Shown here in pieces: positions 1-8,056 of a stretch of 64,000 nucleotides of DNA. The position numbers and the translations under genes were made by a program. The notes below the pieces were generated by a model. The model saw only the letters and a list, made by a program, of their open reading frames with translations. It ran no database searches and had not been told where the DNA came from. Origin of the DNA: CAZMYM01 sp964620325 (lineage in GTDB: Bacteria > Bipolaricaulota > Bipolaricaulia > UBA7950 > UBA9294). Every line of letters begins with the position of its first letter. Position 1 is the stretch's first letter. The stretch covers positions 1 to 64,000 of the forward strand of contig CAZUIM010000013.1 of NCBI GenBank assembly GCA_964620325.1. The letters run 5' to 3'.

Positions 1-53
1 CGCGGCCTGCCGGTTTTCAAGACCGGTGGTTTCGTCCGCTCACCCACCCCTCC
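1..53 (-). tRNA. tRNA-Ser (anticodon UGA), 3' part beyond the window edge
   Basis: Read on the minus strand, the 5' end is at 53 with acceptor strand GGAGGGG. A D-arm follows (GGT paired with ACC), then an anticodon stem CCGGT/ACCGG around the loop CTTGAAA, which gives anticodon TGA. The start of a long variable arm is visible before the sequence is cut at position 1, as expected for a class II tRNA-Ser. It lies 38 bp downstream of mnmA on the same strand, so co-transcription is possible. The first-glance plus-strand reading as a UCA tRNA is wrong because no T-arm follows on that strand. Confidence 0.93.
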
Positions 54-91
54 GAGCCGGATTGTACGAGAAGGTGGCTTCGCTCGGAACG

Positions 92-1165
92 TCAGGTGTT
101 GCGAGTCGGGCGGGCGATCGTCCCGCCACCGAGGATGCGGTCCCCGGCGTAGATTGCTGCGATCTGACCGGGCGCAATCGCCCGTTGTGGCGTGTCGAAT
201 TCGAGTGAGAATCGAGCTTCGGTCAGCGGAGTGAAGGTCGCGAGGCTCGGGGGAGATCGATAGCGGATCTTCGCGTCGACGCGCGTTCCCGCGTCCGGTG
301 GGCTCCCTGCAACGTAGCTCGCGTCGACGGCGGTCAGCTTCGAACGGACGAGCGCCGACGCTGTCCCGACGACTAGGGTGTTCGTCGTTGTGTCGATGTC
401 GACGACGTAGAGCGGCTCGGTCGTCGGAATCCCCAGCCCGCGGCGTTGGCCGATCGTGTAGTTCGGTAGGCCGTTGTGGGTTCCGATCTTGCGCCCGTGG
501 AGATCGACGATCGGACCGGGGGTGAAGTCGGCTTCGTCGAACAGGAATGCTGTCTCCCCGTGAAGGGCGAAACAGAGATCCTGGCTCTCAGGCAGATCCG
601 CGCACGTCAGGCCACGTTTTCTCGCCATCTGCGTCACCTGTGCCTTCGTGCAATCGCCGACGGGGAATCGGAGATCGGCGAGCTCGCGTTGTCCCAGCCC
701 GTACAGGAAGTAGGACTGGTCCTTCGACCGATCGGCTCCCCGGCAAAGGGCGAGGAGTCCGTCCTCCTGTCGGGTGATCCGAACGTGGTGGCCGGTGGCG
801 ACAGCGTCGAAGCCGCGTTCTCGGGCGTAGTCGAGCGCCCGGCCGAATCGGAGGAATCGATTGCATCGGCCGCAAGGGTTCGGCGTCTCCCCGTTCCGGT
901 ACCGGTCGACGAAATCGCGAACGACGAGATCCTCGAACGCGTCGCTTGCGTCGATCGTCTCGTGCGGGATGCCGATTTCGGCGGCCGCCAGCGCGGCTGC
1001 GTCCAGGGCGCAGCACTTCGTCCGCCCGGCGTAGTCTGGGGCATTCGAGAAGGACCAGAACCAGAATGTGAGACCGACGACCTCGTGGCCCGCCTGCTTG
1101 AGAAGCAGCGCGGCGACGGTGCTGTCGACGCCGCCGCTCATGCAGACGACGACGTGCTCAGACAT
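92..1165 (-). CDS. mnmA: tRNA-specific 2-thiouridylase MnmA
   Basis: Transfers sulfur to U34 of tRNA-Lys, tRNA-Glu and tRNA-Gln by ATP-dependent adenylation and persulfide chemistry in the cytoplasm. The 357-residue length is normal for the family. The PP-loop SGGVDS is at residues 10-15. The two catalytic cysteines are visible as C101 in NPCGRCN and C198 in SQDLCF, and the KDQSYFL motif that contacts tRNA is at 148-154. The ATG at 1165 follows a good Shine-Dalgarno (GGAGGGTGAG) that lies in the end of the upstream cupin gene, whose stop is 2 nt away, so the two are translationally linked. It is the last protein gene of the minus-strand run before tRNA-Ser. Identification is secure from the motifs. 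Confidence 0.96.
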   Translation of the reverse strand: MSEHVVVCMSGGVDSTVAALLLKQAGHEVVGLTFWFWSFSNAPDYAGRTKCCALDAAALAAAEIGIPHETIDASDAFEDLVVRDFVDRYRNGETPNPCGRCNRFLRFGRALDYARERGFDAVATGHHVRITRQEDGLLALCRGADRSKDQSYFLYGLGQRELADLRFPVGDCTKAQVTQMARKRGLTCADLPESQDLCFALHGETAFLFDEADFTPGPIVDLHGRKIGTHNGLPNYTIGQRRGLGIPTTEPLYVVDIDTTTNTLVVGTASALVRSKLTAVDASYVAGSPPDAGTRVDAKIRYRSPPSLATFTPLTEARFSLEFDTPQRAIAPGQIAAIYAGDRILGGGTIARPTRNT

Positions 1166-1167
1166 CT

Positions 1168-1521
1168 CTACGACTCACCCTCCATCGGCACGACACAGAG
1201 GAATTCGAACGGAACGTCGCCAGTGTTGACGAACTGGTGTTCGTCCATCGGCGGCACGAAGGCGAAGTCGCCCGGTTCGACGGGGGCTGAGCCATCGGAG
1301 AACACGACCTCGCCCCGTCCGGCGAGCACGTAGACCTCGTGCTCCCACGGGTGCGTGTGGTCCGGGGTGTGGCCGCCCGGTTCGAGGGTGAATCGTCGCA
1401 TGGCGAAGTTGACTGCGCCGTCGTCGGCCCCGATCAGAAGCTGCTTGTGTGTCTTGCGGACTGTCTCCCCGTCATCGTAGACGATCGGATCGACATCCCG
1501 GCTTTTGCCGATTGTGACCAA
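1168..1521 (-). CDS. small cupin-domain protein
   Basis: A single-domain cupin of about 117 residues. The first cupin motif is visible as GGHTPDHTHPWEHEVYVLAG, giving metal-binding histidines and a glutamate, and the second half ends in a proline-rich strand and DEHQF. Such proteins bind a metal and a small ligand or act as isomerases or dioxygenases; the substrate cannot be told from sequence. I place the start at TTG 1521 because AGGAGG sits 5 nt upstream of it. A GTG at 1545 in the same frame would add eight residues but has no clear ribosome site. It lies between the phosphatase-superfamily gene and mnmA with almost no spacing, so it belongs to that operon. Confidence 0.8.
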   Translation of the reverse strand: MVTIGKSRDVDPIVYDDGETVRKTHKQLLIGADDGAVNFAMRRFTLEPGGHTPDHTHPWEHEVYVLAGRGEVVFSDGSAPVEPGDFAFVPPMDEHQFVNTGDVPFEFLCVVPMEGES

Positions 1522-1545
1522 CAGCGCCTCCTTCTCCCTTTCCAC

Positions 1546-2781
1546 CTACAAGGATGCCGCGATGAGCGGAACGAGCATCTCCTCTTCGGTCAGTCCGCCG
1601 TGCATCCCGCGGAGGCGAGGGGCTCCGGGATACGGGTGGTAGAGGCCGGCGGACGCCGTGGAGACAATCAGTTCGTCGCCGATCCGATGGAGTGCCTCGG
1701 GGTGCTGCGGTCCGTTTCCGAGCAAGCCGGACGAGACGACGCGGTCTCGTCCGATGCGCAACAGCCCGTCGCGAAGCGACTCGACCCGTTGGGGCGATTG
1801 CTCGCCGTTCTCGAGGTGAAGATAGGTCGCCCGCGGCTCGCCGACCGGGAGGTGGGCGAGGCTCTTGGTCGGCGAGCACAGGTCGGCGAGCTCGATGTAG
1901 TCCGACGGTTCCATCGTTACGATGCCGTGATCCGAGGTGACGATCAGCAGGGTTCGCTCAGCGTGATCGACGAGTTGTCGTCCGAGGATCGAATCGATCG
2001 CCGCCGCCTCGGCGCGGTACGCCTCGGAGGCCGGGCCGCGCTCGTGCGCGACGGCATCGAGGCCGGGCCAGTAGAGCGTCAAGAATGTTCGGTCGGACGC
2101 CTCCGCAAGGATCCGGCGTGCCTGGACACACATGTCGGCCAGGCCCGAGGTCGGCTCGATGTGGCTGCACCCTCGGTAGAGGATTCGCGAGAGGCCGCTT
2201 CCTGCGATCGACCGCGGAAGGAGGACGTGGCTCCGAATCCCGTCGTCGGTGAATCGCTCGCAGAAGGTCGGAATGGAGAAGAGACGGCCGACATCGAGTT
2301 CCTCATCCGAGGCGGGCGTGCCGTCGTCGATCGGGCGCAGCCGGATCATGTCGGTGATGGCGGAGATCTCGCGCAGGTAGAGACGATAACCGAGCATCCC
2401 GTGTGCGATCGGGGGGAGCCCAGTGGCGATGCTGGTCAGCGCACTGACGGTTGTCGATGGGAAGACCGACGTGATCGGAAGATAGGACCCCCGCTCGGTC
2501 AACGCAGCAAGTGTCGGAACGGCCTCATCGTCGATCAGCCGGTTGAGCGTTCGGTAGCCCATCCCATCGATGACGAAGAGGACTACACGTGACGCCGGCT
2601 CCGGATCGGCGGCCAGCCCGAGCTGCGTTGTCTCGGCAGACGGCTCGAAGACTCGGCGAATCAGCTGCGGGATGCTGGCGATGGAGAGCCCACCGTGGTC
2701 TGGTAAGACGGCCTCCGGTGGGAAGCCGGACGGCTTCGGTCTCGACTTGAGCTTTTCCTCAATCTGTTCGGTTCGATTCAC
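1546..2781 (-). CDS. alkaline-phosphatase-superfamily phosphodiesterase/nucleotide pyrophosphatase-like protein
   Basis: About 411 residues with the layout of type I phosphodiesterase/nucleotide pyrophosphatase proteins (alkaline phosphatase superfamily). The N-terminal metal motif LFVIDGMG is near residue 70, the nucleophile region FPSTTVSALTS is near 110, and SDHG, a later metal ligand motif, follows. No signal peptide is seen, so it is probably cytoplasmic. Substrate is unknown; nucleotide, phosphonate or phosphodiester substrates are typical of the family. A TTG at 2790 is in frame but overlaps a -10 box (2795-2790, minus strand), so I choose the GTG at 2781, which would be the first or second base of the transcript. 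It heads the operon leading to the cupin gene and mnmA. Confidence 0.8.
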   Translation of the reverse strand: MNRTEQIEEKLKSRPKPSGFPPEAVLPDHGGLSIASIPQLIRRVFEPSAETTQLGLAADPEPASRVVLFVIDGMGYRTLNRLIDDEAVPTLAALTERGSYLPITSVFPSTTVSALTSIATGLPPIAHGMLGYRLYLREISAITDMIRLRPIDDGTPASDEELDVGRLFSIPTFCERFTDDGIRSHVLLPRSIAGSGLSRILYRGCSHIEPTSGLADMCVQARRILAEASDRTFLTLYWPGLDAVAHERGPASEAYRAEAAAIDSILGRQLVDHAERTLLIVTSDHGIVTMEPSDYIELADLCSPTKSLAHLPVGEPRATYLHLENGEQSPQRVESLRDGLLRIGRDRVVSSGLLGNGPQHPEALHRIGDELIVSTASAGLYHPYPGAPRLRGMHGGLTEEEMLVPLIAASL

Positions 2782-2789
2782 AACCGGCA

Positions 2790-2795
2790 ATTATA
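2790..2795 (-). promoter_or_regulatory. -10 box TATAAT of the phosphatase-superfamily/cupin/mnmA operon
   Basis: A perfect TATAAT on the minus strand ends 8 nt before the GTG at 2781, which predicts a leaderless or near-leaderless mRNA. I see no convincing -35 hexamer. A 6-1-6 palindrome, GTCGGA-A-TCCGAC (2818-2830), sits where the -35 region would be and also touches the stop of the upstream gene. Confidence 0.65.
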
Positions 2796-2829
2796 CGGAA
2801 GTCGGGACGAATCTCCGGTCGGAATCCGA

Positions 2830-3489
2830 CTAGACTGGAGATTCGTCGAGCGAATGCGACAGGTACTGACGTAGAACCTCGGCCAGTTCCTCCGGCCATG
2901 TCGACGGTGCGAGCGGGGCGTCCGGTGGTTCGCAGGTCTCGATGGTCGTCGAATCGAAGACCTGTCCGTCGAGGTCGAATGCCGCCTCGCCGTCGACCTG
3001 CATCGCGAATTCGATTCTGGGAACCACGAAGCGTCCGGAGGCGGAGCCCACAGCGGTCCCACGAACGCGCAACCGCAGCGATTCCGTCGTCAGAGCGAAC
3101 TCGAAGCGGCCGGCACCATCGCCGGCGGTTCCGCCCGACCCGCGGCCTCGGATCTCGTCGATCGTCAACCCGCCGCGGAGCGTCAGGGATTCCCCGTCGG
3201 CGGTTCTGCCGGTCGCATCGAGGACGATCCAAGCGGTCAGGTCGAGCGTCGCGAGGCTGACGTTCCCCACTCCGGACGCGGTGCCGGAGGCGGTGAAGCG
3301 GATCGATCGCCCGTCGATCTCGAGCGAGCCGGCCAGCCGGACCGATCCGGTGACCTCGGCGGCGATGCTGGCGGCGGAGAACCGGAGGACGACGTCACCG
3401 GTCGCCTCCCCGCTCGCCGTGAAGGCGCGCTCCGCCGAGACGGCGAACCCGGCGAAAAGCACGACGAGGAAGAGGCAGGCCGTTCGCAT
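2830..3489 (-). CDS. secreted protein of unknown function
   Basis: A 219-residue protein whose first 19 residues form a typical signal peptide (MRT, a hydrophobic run, then AVSAERA as cleavage region). The mature part is rich in Ala, Gly, Ser, Thr and short beta-strand-like repeats (RFTASG, LEIDG, SVRLAG), consistent with an all-beta exported protein; I recognise no family. The ATG at 3489 has a strong Shine-Dalgarno (AAGGAG) 5 nt upstream; the open frame continues upstream but without support. The only cysteine in the mature part is near the C-terminus. It stands alone, with a long non-coding stretch upstream that holds a perfect 12-bp tandem repeat. Confidence 0.75.
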   Translation of the reverse strand: MRTACLFLVVLFAGFAVSAERAFTASGEATGDVVLRFSAASIAAEVTGSVRLAGSLEIDGRSIRFTASGTASGVGNVSLATLDLTAWIVLDATGRTADGESLTLRGGLTIDEIRGRGSGGTAGDGAGRFEFALTTESLRLRVRGTAVGSASGRFVVPRIEFAMQVDGEAAFDLDGQVFDSTTIETCEPPDAPLAPSTWPEELAEVLRQYLSHSLDESPV

Positions 3490-4043
3490 GGTGTCTCCTT
3501 CGGTGAGGCGATCCGCTGCATGGTACGCTGCATGGTACAAGGAAGGCGAAGCCTGAGCGAGAGCAGCGGAGACGGACAGGCGTTCATCGAACGGGTGCGC
3601 AGTGGCCGTTCGACGCGTGACGCAGGTGATCGATCGACGGGGAGCGATCCCGTTCCATGCTTGATGGTGATCCGCATCACGTTCTTCGGCCCGTCTCCGG
3701 GTGGAGGCTGAGGAGCGTGAGCGGACCGCGGAGGATACCACCTCCTTGACACGCAGCGGAGGCGTGCCCCATCGCAAGGCTGCCTGAATGCCGGTCGTCC
3801 ATGAGGGGGACACGCTCGGCCCGGCCGATGGATCGCTTCCGCTGCGCCCTCTTTTGTTTTCGACCGATCGAGGCGGTGCGGTCGCCTTGCGCCGGGCCCC
3901 GGACTTCCCGCAGAATTGGCGGACCGTTGACATCGGGTCCGTCACGCTCGAACGCCGCTTGACGGGTACCGTCGGCGAGTCGCAAGAAGTTAAGGCTTGG
4001 GACGATTCGCGGAATCGACGGAGTCCGATGCGAGGGAGGAGCG
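3490..4043. other. 554-bp intergenic region between divergent genes
   Basis: No convincing gene. Open frames in both directions here lack ribosome sites and recognisable protein features. It contains the 12-bp tandem repeat at 3515-3538 and small hairpins (GGAGG/CCTCC near 3730-3745, GTGAT/ATCAC near 3668-3681). Promoters for both flanking genes must lie here, but I could not pick a convincing -35/-10 pair. Confidence 0.5.
3515..3538. repeat. 12-bp perfect tandem repeat upstream of the secreted-protein gene
   Basis: GCTGCATGGTAC occurs twice with no gap (3515-3526, 3527-3538). On the minus strand each unit contains TACCAT, a possible weak -10. The repeat lies 26 nt upstream of the ATG at 3489, so it may be a duplicated promoter element or an operator. 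Confidence 0.8.
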
Positions 4044-5927
4044 GTGACGGAAGGCGAGAAGCTGGAGAGACTCCGGCGAGAGCACGCAGAGACGTTCGCC
4101 GCCCCTGAAGAGGCTTTCTCCTGCATCCACCGTGGCGCACGGATCTTCATCGGCACCGGCTGCGGCCAACCGCAGCATCTGGTCGAGCAACTGGTCGCGT
4201 ACACCGAGGCCCATCCGAAGGCCTTCTTCGATGCGGAGGTCGTGACTGTCTGGACACTCGGGGTCGCTCCGTACCTGAAGGACGAAGTGAAGCGGAACTT
4301 CCGCCTTGATTCGTTCTTCATCAGCGACGTGACGAGGGATGCGGTGAATCGCGGGGCGGCCGACTACACTGCGATCTTCCTCTGTCAGGTCCCCAATCTC
4401 TTCTACCGTGGCATCGTCCCGATCGACGTGGCGCTCGTTCAGACGTCGTTGCCTGACGAGCACGGGTTCGTCAGTCTCGGAATCAGCGTCGACATCGTTC
4501 GAGCGGCCGTCGACTGCGCCGACACCGTGATCTGCCAGATGAATCGGTTCATGCCGAGGACGCACGGGGACACGTTCCTTCACCTTGACGAGATCGATTA
4601 CGCCATCGTGCACGACGAACCCCTTCTCGAGTACCAGCCGGAAGCGCCCGACGACATCTGCGAGCGGATCGGTGACTACGTCGCCCGGTTGGTCGAGGAC
4701 GGAGCGACGATCCAGGTCGGCTACGGTCGCATTCCGGACGCGATCCTCGAACACCTCAGGGATCGGCGCCATCTCGGGGTTCACACGGAGCTTCTGAGTG
4801 ACGGGATTGCAGAGTTGATGAAGGCCGGCGTGATCGACAACGAGCGAAAGACAATCGATCGGAACAAGACGGTCGCCGCGTTCTCGATGGGATGCCAGCA
4901 AACGTATGCGTACCTTCACGACAACCCGTCCGTGTCGTTCCGGCCGGTCGATTACACGAACAGCCCGGCGGTGATCTCCCAGATCAGGAAGATGACGGCG
5001 ATCAATACGGCGCTCGAGATCGATCTGACCGGCCAGGTGACGGCCGAGTCGCTCGGGAGCACGTTCTACAGCGGGATTGGCGGGCAGGCGGACTTCATGC
5101 GCGGCGCGATCCTCGCTCCGGAAGGGAAGTCGATCCTCGTCCTCCCATCGATGGCGCGGAAGGGGGAGGTCTCGCGGATCGTCCCGCGGCTGTCCGAGGG
5201 AACAGGGGTGACGTTGACCCGTGGGGACGTCCACTACGTCGTCACCGAATACGGGATCGCGTATCTCCACGGAAAGAGCGTTCGTGAGCGGGCGATGGAG
5301 CTGATTCGCGTCGCCCATCCGACGTTTCGGCCTCAGCTGCTCACGGCGGCGAAACAGGCCGGGTTCATCTACAAGGATCAGGCCTTCGTTCCTGGGAGGC
5401 GGGGCGAATATCCGGAACAGCTCGAGACGTATCGCACGACGCGGGCCGGGGTGGAGATCCTCCTTCGCCCGGTCCGGATCAGCGACGAGCCGCTCCTCAA
5501 GGACTTCTTCTACGCGCTCTCGGACCAGTCGATCTACCGGCGGTTCATCTCTGCGCGGAAGGACATGCCGCACGAGCGGTTGCAGGAGTTCGTGGTGATC
5601 GATTACACGGCGGAGATGGTCATTCTCGCCATTCTTCCGGACGAGGAGCGAGAGATTGTCGTCGGTGTAGGGCAGTACGGGATCGACGCGCAGACGCACA
5701 CCGCCGAGGTCGCGCTGGTCGTGCGCGACGACTATCAACGGCAGGGGATCGGGACGGAGATCCTCTCGTATCTCACGTACCTGGCAAAGCGGGAAGGTCT
5801 CCTCGGGTTCACGGCGGAAGTCCTGATCGAGAACCAGGCGATGATGCATCTGTTCGAGGAGGCCGGGTTCTCGATCGAGCGAAGGCGTGAAGCCGGCGTC
5901 TACCAAGTGAAGCTTCTGTTCGGGTGA
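4044..5927 (+). CDS. acetyl-CoA hydrolase/CoA-transferase fused to a GNAT acetyltransferase domain
   Basis: A 627-residue fusion. Residues about 20-450 match the 4-hydroxybutyrate/acetate CoA-transferase family. The HTELLSDG segment carries E249, which by comparison with class I CoA-transferases is the likely glutamate forming the glutamyl-CoA thioester; IQVGYGRIP precedes it and VVTEYGIAYLHGK follows. Residues about 470-620 are a GNAT domain, with VRDDYQRQGIGTEIL as the acetyl-CoA pyrophosphate loop. The GTG start at 4044 has GGGAGGAGC just upstream. Its stop overlaps the GTG of the next gene, the ADP-forming acyl-CoA synthetase, so CoA transfer, acyl-CoA/ATP interconversion and possibly lysine acetylation are encoded together. 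Known bacterial proteins have the same fusion; the acyl substrate is not known. Confidence 0.9.
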   Translation: MTEGEKLERLRREHAETFAAPEEAFSCIHRGARIFIGTGCGQPQHLVEQLVAYTEAHPKAFFDAEVVTVWTLGVAPYLKDEVKRNFRLDSFFISDVTRDAVNRGAADYTAIFLCQVPNLFYRGIVPIDVALVQTSLPDEHGFVSLGISVDIVRAAVDCADTVICQMNRFMPRTHGDTFLHLDEIDYAIVHDEPLLEYQPEAPDDICERIGDYVARLVEDGATIQVGYGRIPDAILEHLRDRRHLGVHTELLSDGIAELMKAGVIDNERKTIDRNKTVAAFSMGCQQTYAYLHDNPSVSFRPVDYTNSPAVISQIRKMTAINTALEIDLTGQVTAESLGSTFYSGIGGQADFMRGAILAPEGKSILVLPSMARKGEVSRIVPRLSEGTGVTLTRGDVHYVVTEYGIAYLHGKSVRERAMELIRVAHPTFRPQLLTAAKQAGFIYKDQAFVPGRRGEYPEQLETYRTTRAGVEILLRPVRISDEPLLKDFFYALSDQSIYRRFISARKDMPHERLQEFVVIDYTAEMVILAILPDEEREIVVGVGQYGIDAQTHTAEVALVVRDDYQRQGIGTEILSYLTYLAKREGLLGFTAEVLIENQAMMHLFEEAGFSIERRREAGVYQVKLLFG

Positions 5928-8056
5928 GAAGGGTGGTCAGGGGAATGAAGCGGCTGTTCGATCCGGAAGCGATCGCGGTGATCGGTGCGTCGACCGACCC
6001 GGTGAAGATCGGATACCGGGTCGTGGAGAACATTGTCTCCGGTGGCTATCAGGGCGACGTCTATCCGATCAATCCTAAGGGCGGTGAGATCCTCGACCGT
6101 CGGATCTATCCGTCGATCGAGGCGATCGACGCGGCGATCGACGTGGCGATCGTCTCGATCCCGGCCGGCGCAGTCCTTCCGGTGGTCGAAGCGTGTGGCC
6201 GAAAGGGGGTCGGTCATCTCGTCGTCTTGACGTCCGGATTCTCGGAGATCGGGAAGATCGACGAGGAACGGCGAATCGTCGAGGCGGCGAGGGAGCACGG
6301 CACACGGATCCTCGGTCCGAACGTGTTCGGAATCTACTCCGCGGCGGCCTCCCTCGACGCGACGTTCGGTCCCGGGGGGATTCGTCCCGGGCACGTGGGA
6401 ATCGTCACCCAGAGCGGCGCCCTGGGGATCGCGATGATCGGGAAGACGGCGAGCGAGTCGCTCGGATTGTCGGCCCTCGTGTCGGTCGGGAACAAATCGG
6501 ATCTCGACGAGTCGGATCTGCTCGAATACCTGGTCGACGACGAGCGGACGAGCGTGATCCTCCTCTACATCGAGGGGGTCAAGGGGGGCGAGCGCCTCGT
6601 CCGGACTCTGTCCGAAGTGACGCGACGGAAGCCGGTCGTGGTGATCAAATCGGGGCGCTCCAAACGCGGAGCCATGGCCGCCGCCTCCCACACCGGATCG
6701 CTCGCCGGAGCCGACGCCGTCTTCGACGATCTGATGCGCCAGTGCGGCGTCCTGCGTGCAACGAGCGTCCAGGAGGCATTCGACTGGGTCCGATATCTGG
6801 CGTCGGCCCCTGCGCCGTCCGGGGGCGAGGCGGTGATCGTGACCAACGGAGGCGGAATCGGAGTGCTGGCGACCGATGCGTGCGAAGAATACGGAGTCAA
6901 GCTGTACGACGACCAAGGCGTACTGAACAGCGCGTTTGCCGACGTGATGCCGGCGTTCGGTTCGTCGAAGAATCCGGTCGACCTGACCGGAGGTGCGAAT
7001 GCGGAAGATTACGAGCGGGCCCTCGGCGCCGTCCTCGAGGAGGATCGAATACACGCAGCGATCGCCCTCTACTGCGAGACTGCGACGGCGGACGCGGCGC
7101 GCTTCGAACGCCTCCTTCGGGACGTCTATGCCGAGTATCGGGACCGGAAGCCGATCGTCTTCTCGCTGTTCGGTGGTGAGTCGATCGACGAGATCATCCG
7201 GACCCTCCGAGCCGAGGGCGTCCCCGTCTTTGGGGACGTCTACGATGCGGTCTCCCCGCTCGGAGCTCTGTACCGATCGTGGCGCGGAGCGAAGCGCGGA
7301 GCGGAGAAGGCCGCGGAGATCTCGATCGAGACCGAGACCGTCCGATCGATCCTCAGGAAGGCGAGTGAGGAGGAGCGCGGCTTCCTTCTCGCCCATGAAG
7401 CGGCGCAGGTTGCCGACCTGCTCGATCTTCCGTTGCCGGCTTCGAGGATCGCTCGAAGCCTCGATGAGGCGGTGGAGGCGGCGGAGGAGATCGGGTACCC
7501 GGTCGTAATGAAGGTCGTGTCGAAGGACATCGTTCACAAGAGCGACGCCGGCGGGGTGGTGCTCGATCTCGACGATGAGGGCGAGGTCGTTGACGCGTAC
7601 CAGGCGATCCTGCGGCGGTGTCGGGCGTACAAGCCGGGTGCGGCGATCGCCGGGGTCGAGGTGGCGGAGATGGTTCGCCAGGGGGTGGAGACGATCGTCG
7701 GGGCGCGGCGAGACGCGTCCTTCGGGCCGGTGGTCATGTTCGGACTGGGGGGGATCTACGTGGAAGTGATGAAGGATGTGGCGTTTCGCGCGGCGCCGGT
7801 CGGACCGAGAACGGCAAGCGAGATGATCGCGAGCATCCGCTCGTATCCGCTCCTCCTCGGTGTCCGTGGGGAGAGTCGGAAGGACACGGACGCGGTCGCG
7901 GGCGTGCTCGAGCGGCTCAGCCACTTGGTCGTGGGGTGCCCGGAGATCACAGACATCGAGATCAACCCGCTCGTCGTCTACGATCAAGAGGAAGGGATCC
8001 GAGCGGTCGATGTGAGAATCCTGTTCGACGCTCCGAAGGAGGTGAACGGCCGTTGA
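5924..8056 (+). CDS. ADP-forming acyl-CoA (acetyl-CoA) synthetase, fused alpha-beta subunits
   Basis: Interconverts acyl-CoA + ADP + Pi with acid + CoA + ATP, giving substrate-level ATP when acetate is excreted. The 710 residues are in the order expected for a fused enzyme: an N-terminal CoA-binding Rossmann domain (AVIGAS near residue 20), succinyl-CoA-ligase-like domains with the phosphohistidine H256 in ASHTGSLAGAD, and a C-terminal ATP-grasp domain (from about 485, GYPVVMKVVSKDIVHKSD). The GTG at 5924 overlaps the preceding stop; an ATG at 5945 (MKRLFDPE) fits the family's usual start equally well. AAGGAGGTGAA near its end serves as the ribosome site of the next gene. Acetate as main substrate is inferred. 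Confidence 0.92.
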   Translation: MRRVVRGMKRLFDPEAIAVIGASTDPVKIGYRVVENIVSGGYQGDVYPINPKGGEILDRRIYPSIEAIDAAIDVAIVSIPAGAVLPVVEACGRKGVGHLVVLTSGFSEIGKIDEERRIVEAAREHGTRILGPNVFGIYSAAASLDATFGPGGIRPGHVGIVTQSGALGIAMIGKTASESLGLSALVSVGNKSDLDESDLLEYLVDDERTSVILLYIEGVKGGERLVRTLSEVTRRKPVVVIKSGRSKRGAMAAASHTGSLAGADAVFDDLMRQCGVLRATSVQEAFDWVRYLASAPAPSGGEAVIVTNGGGIGVLATDACEEYGVKLYDDQGVLNSAFADVMPAFGSSKNPVDLTGGANAEDYERALGAVLEEDRIHAAIALYCETATADAARFERLLRDVYAEYRDRKPIVFSLFGGESIDEIIRTLRAEGVPVFGDVYDAVSPLGALYRSWRGAKRGAEKAAEISIETETVRSILRKASEEERGFLLAHEAAQVADLLDLPLPASRIARSLDEAVEAAEEIGYPVVMKVVSKDIVHKSDAGGVVLDLDDEGEVVDAYQAILRRCRAYKPGAAIAGVEVAEMVRQGVETIVGARRDASFGPVVMFGLGGIYVEVMKDVAFRAAPVGPRTASEMIASIRSYPLLLGVRGESRKDTDAVAGVLERLSHLVVGCPEITDIEINPLVVYDQEEGIRAVDVRILFDAPKEVNGR

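Noticed and set aside
1..53. Plus-strand reading as a selenocysteine tRNA (anticodon UCA)
   Set aside because: No T-arm or acceptor fits on that strand; the minus strand gives a clean tRNA-Ser.
476..2592. Long plus-strand open frames over mnmA and the phosphatase-superfamily gene
   Set aside because: Antisense to genes with intact motifs and ribosome sites.
3677..4321. Open frames in the 3490-4043 spacer and across the CoA-transferase start
   Set aside because: No ribosome site, no recognisable domain, arginine-rich composition typical of GC-rich off-frame reading.
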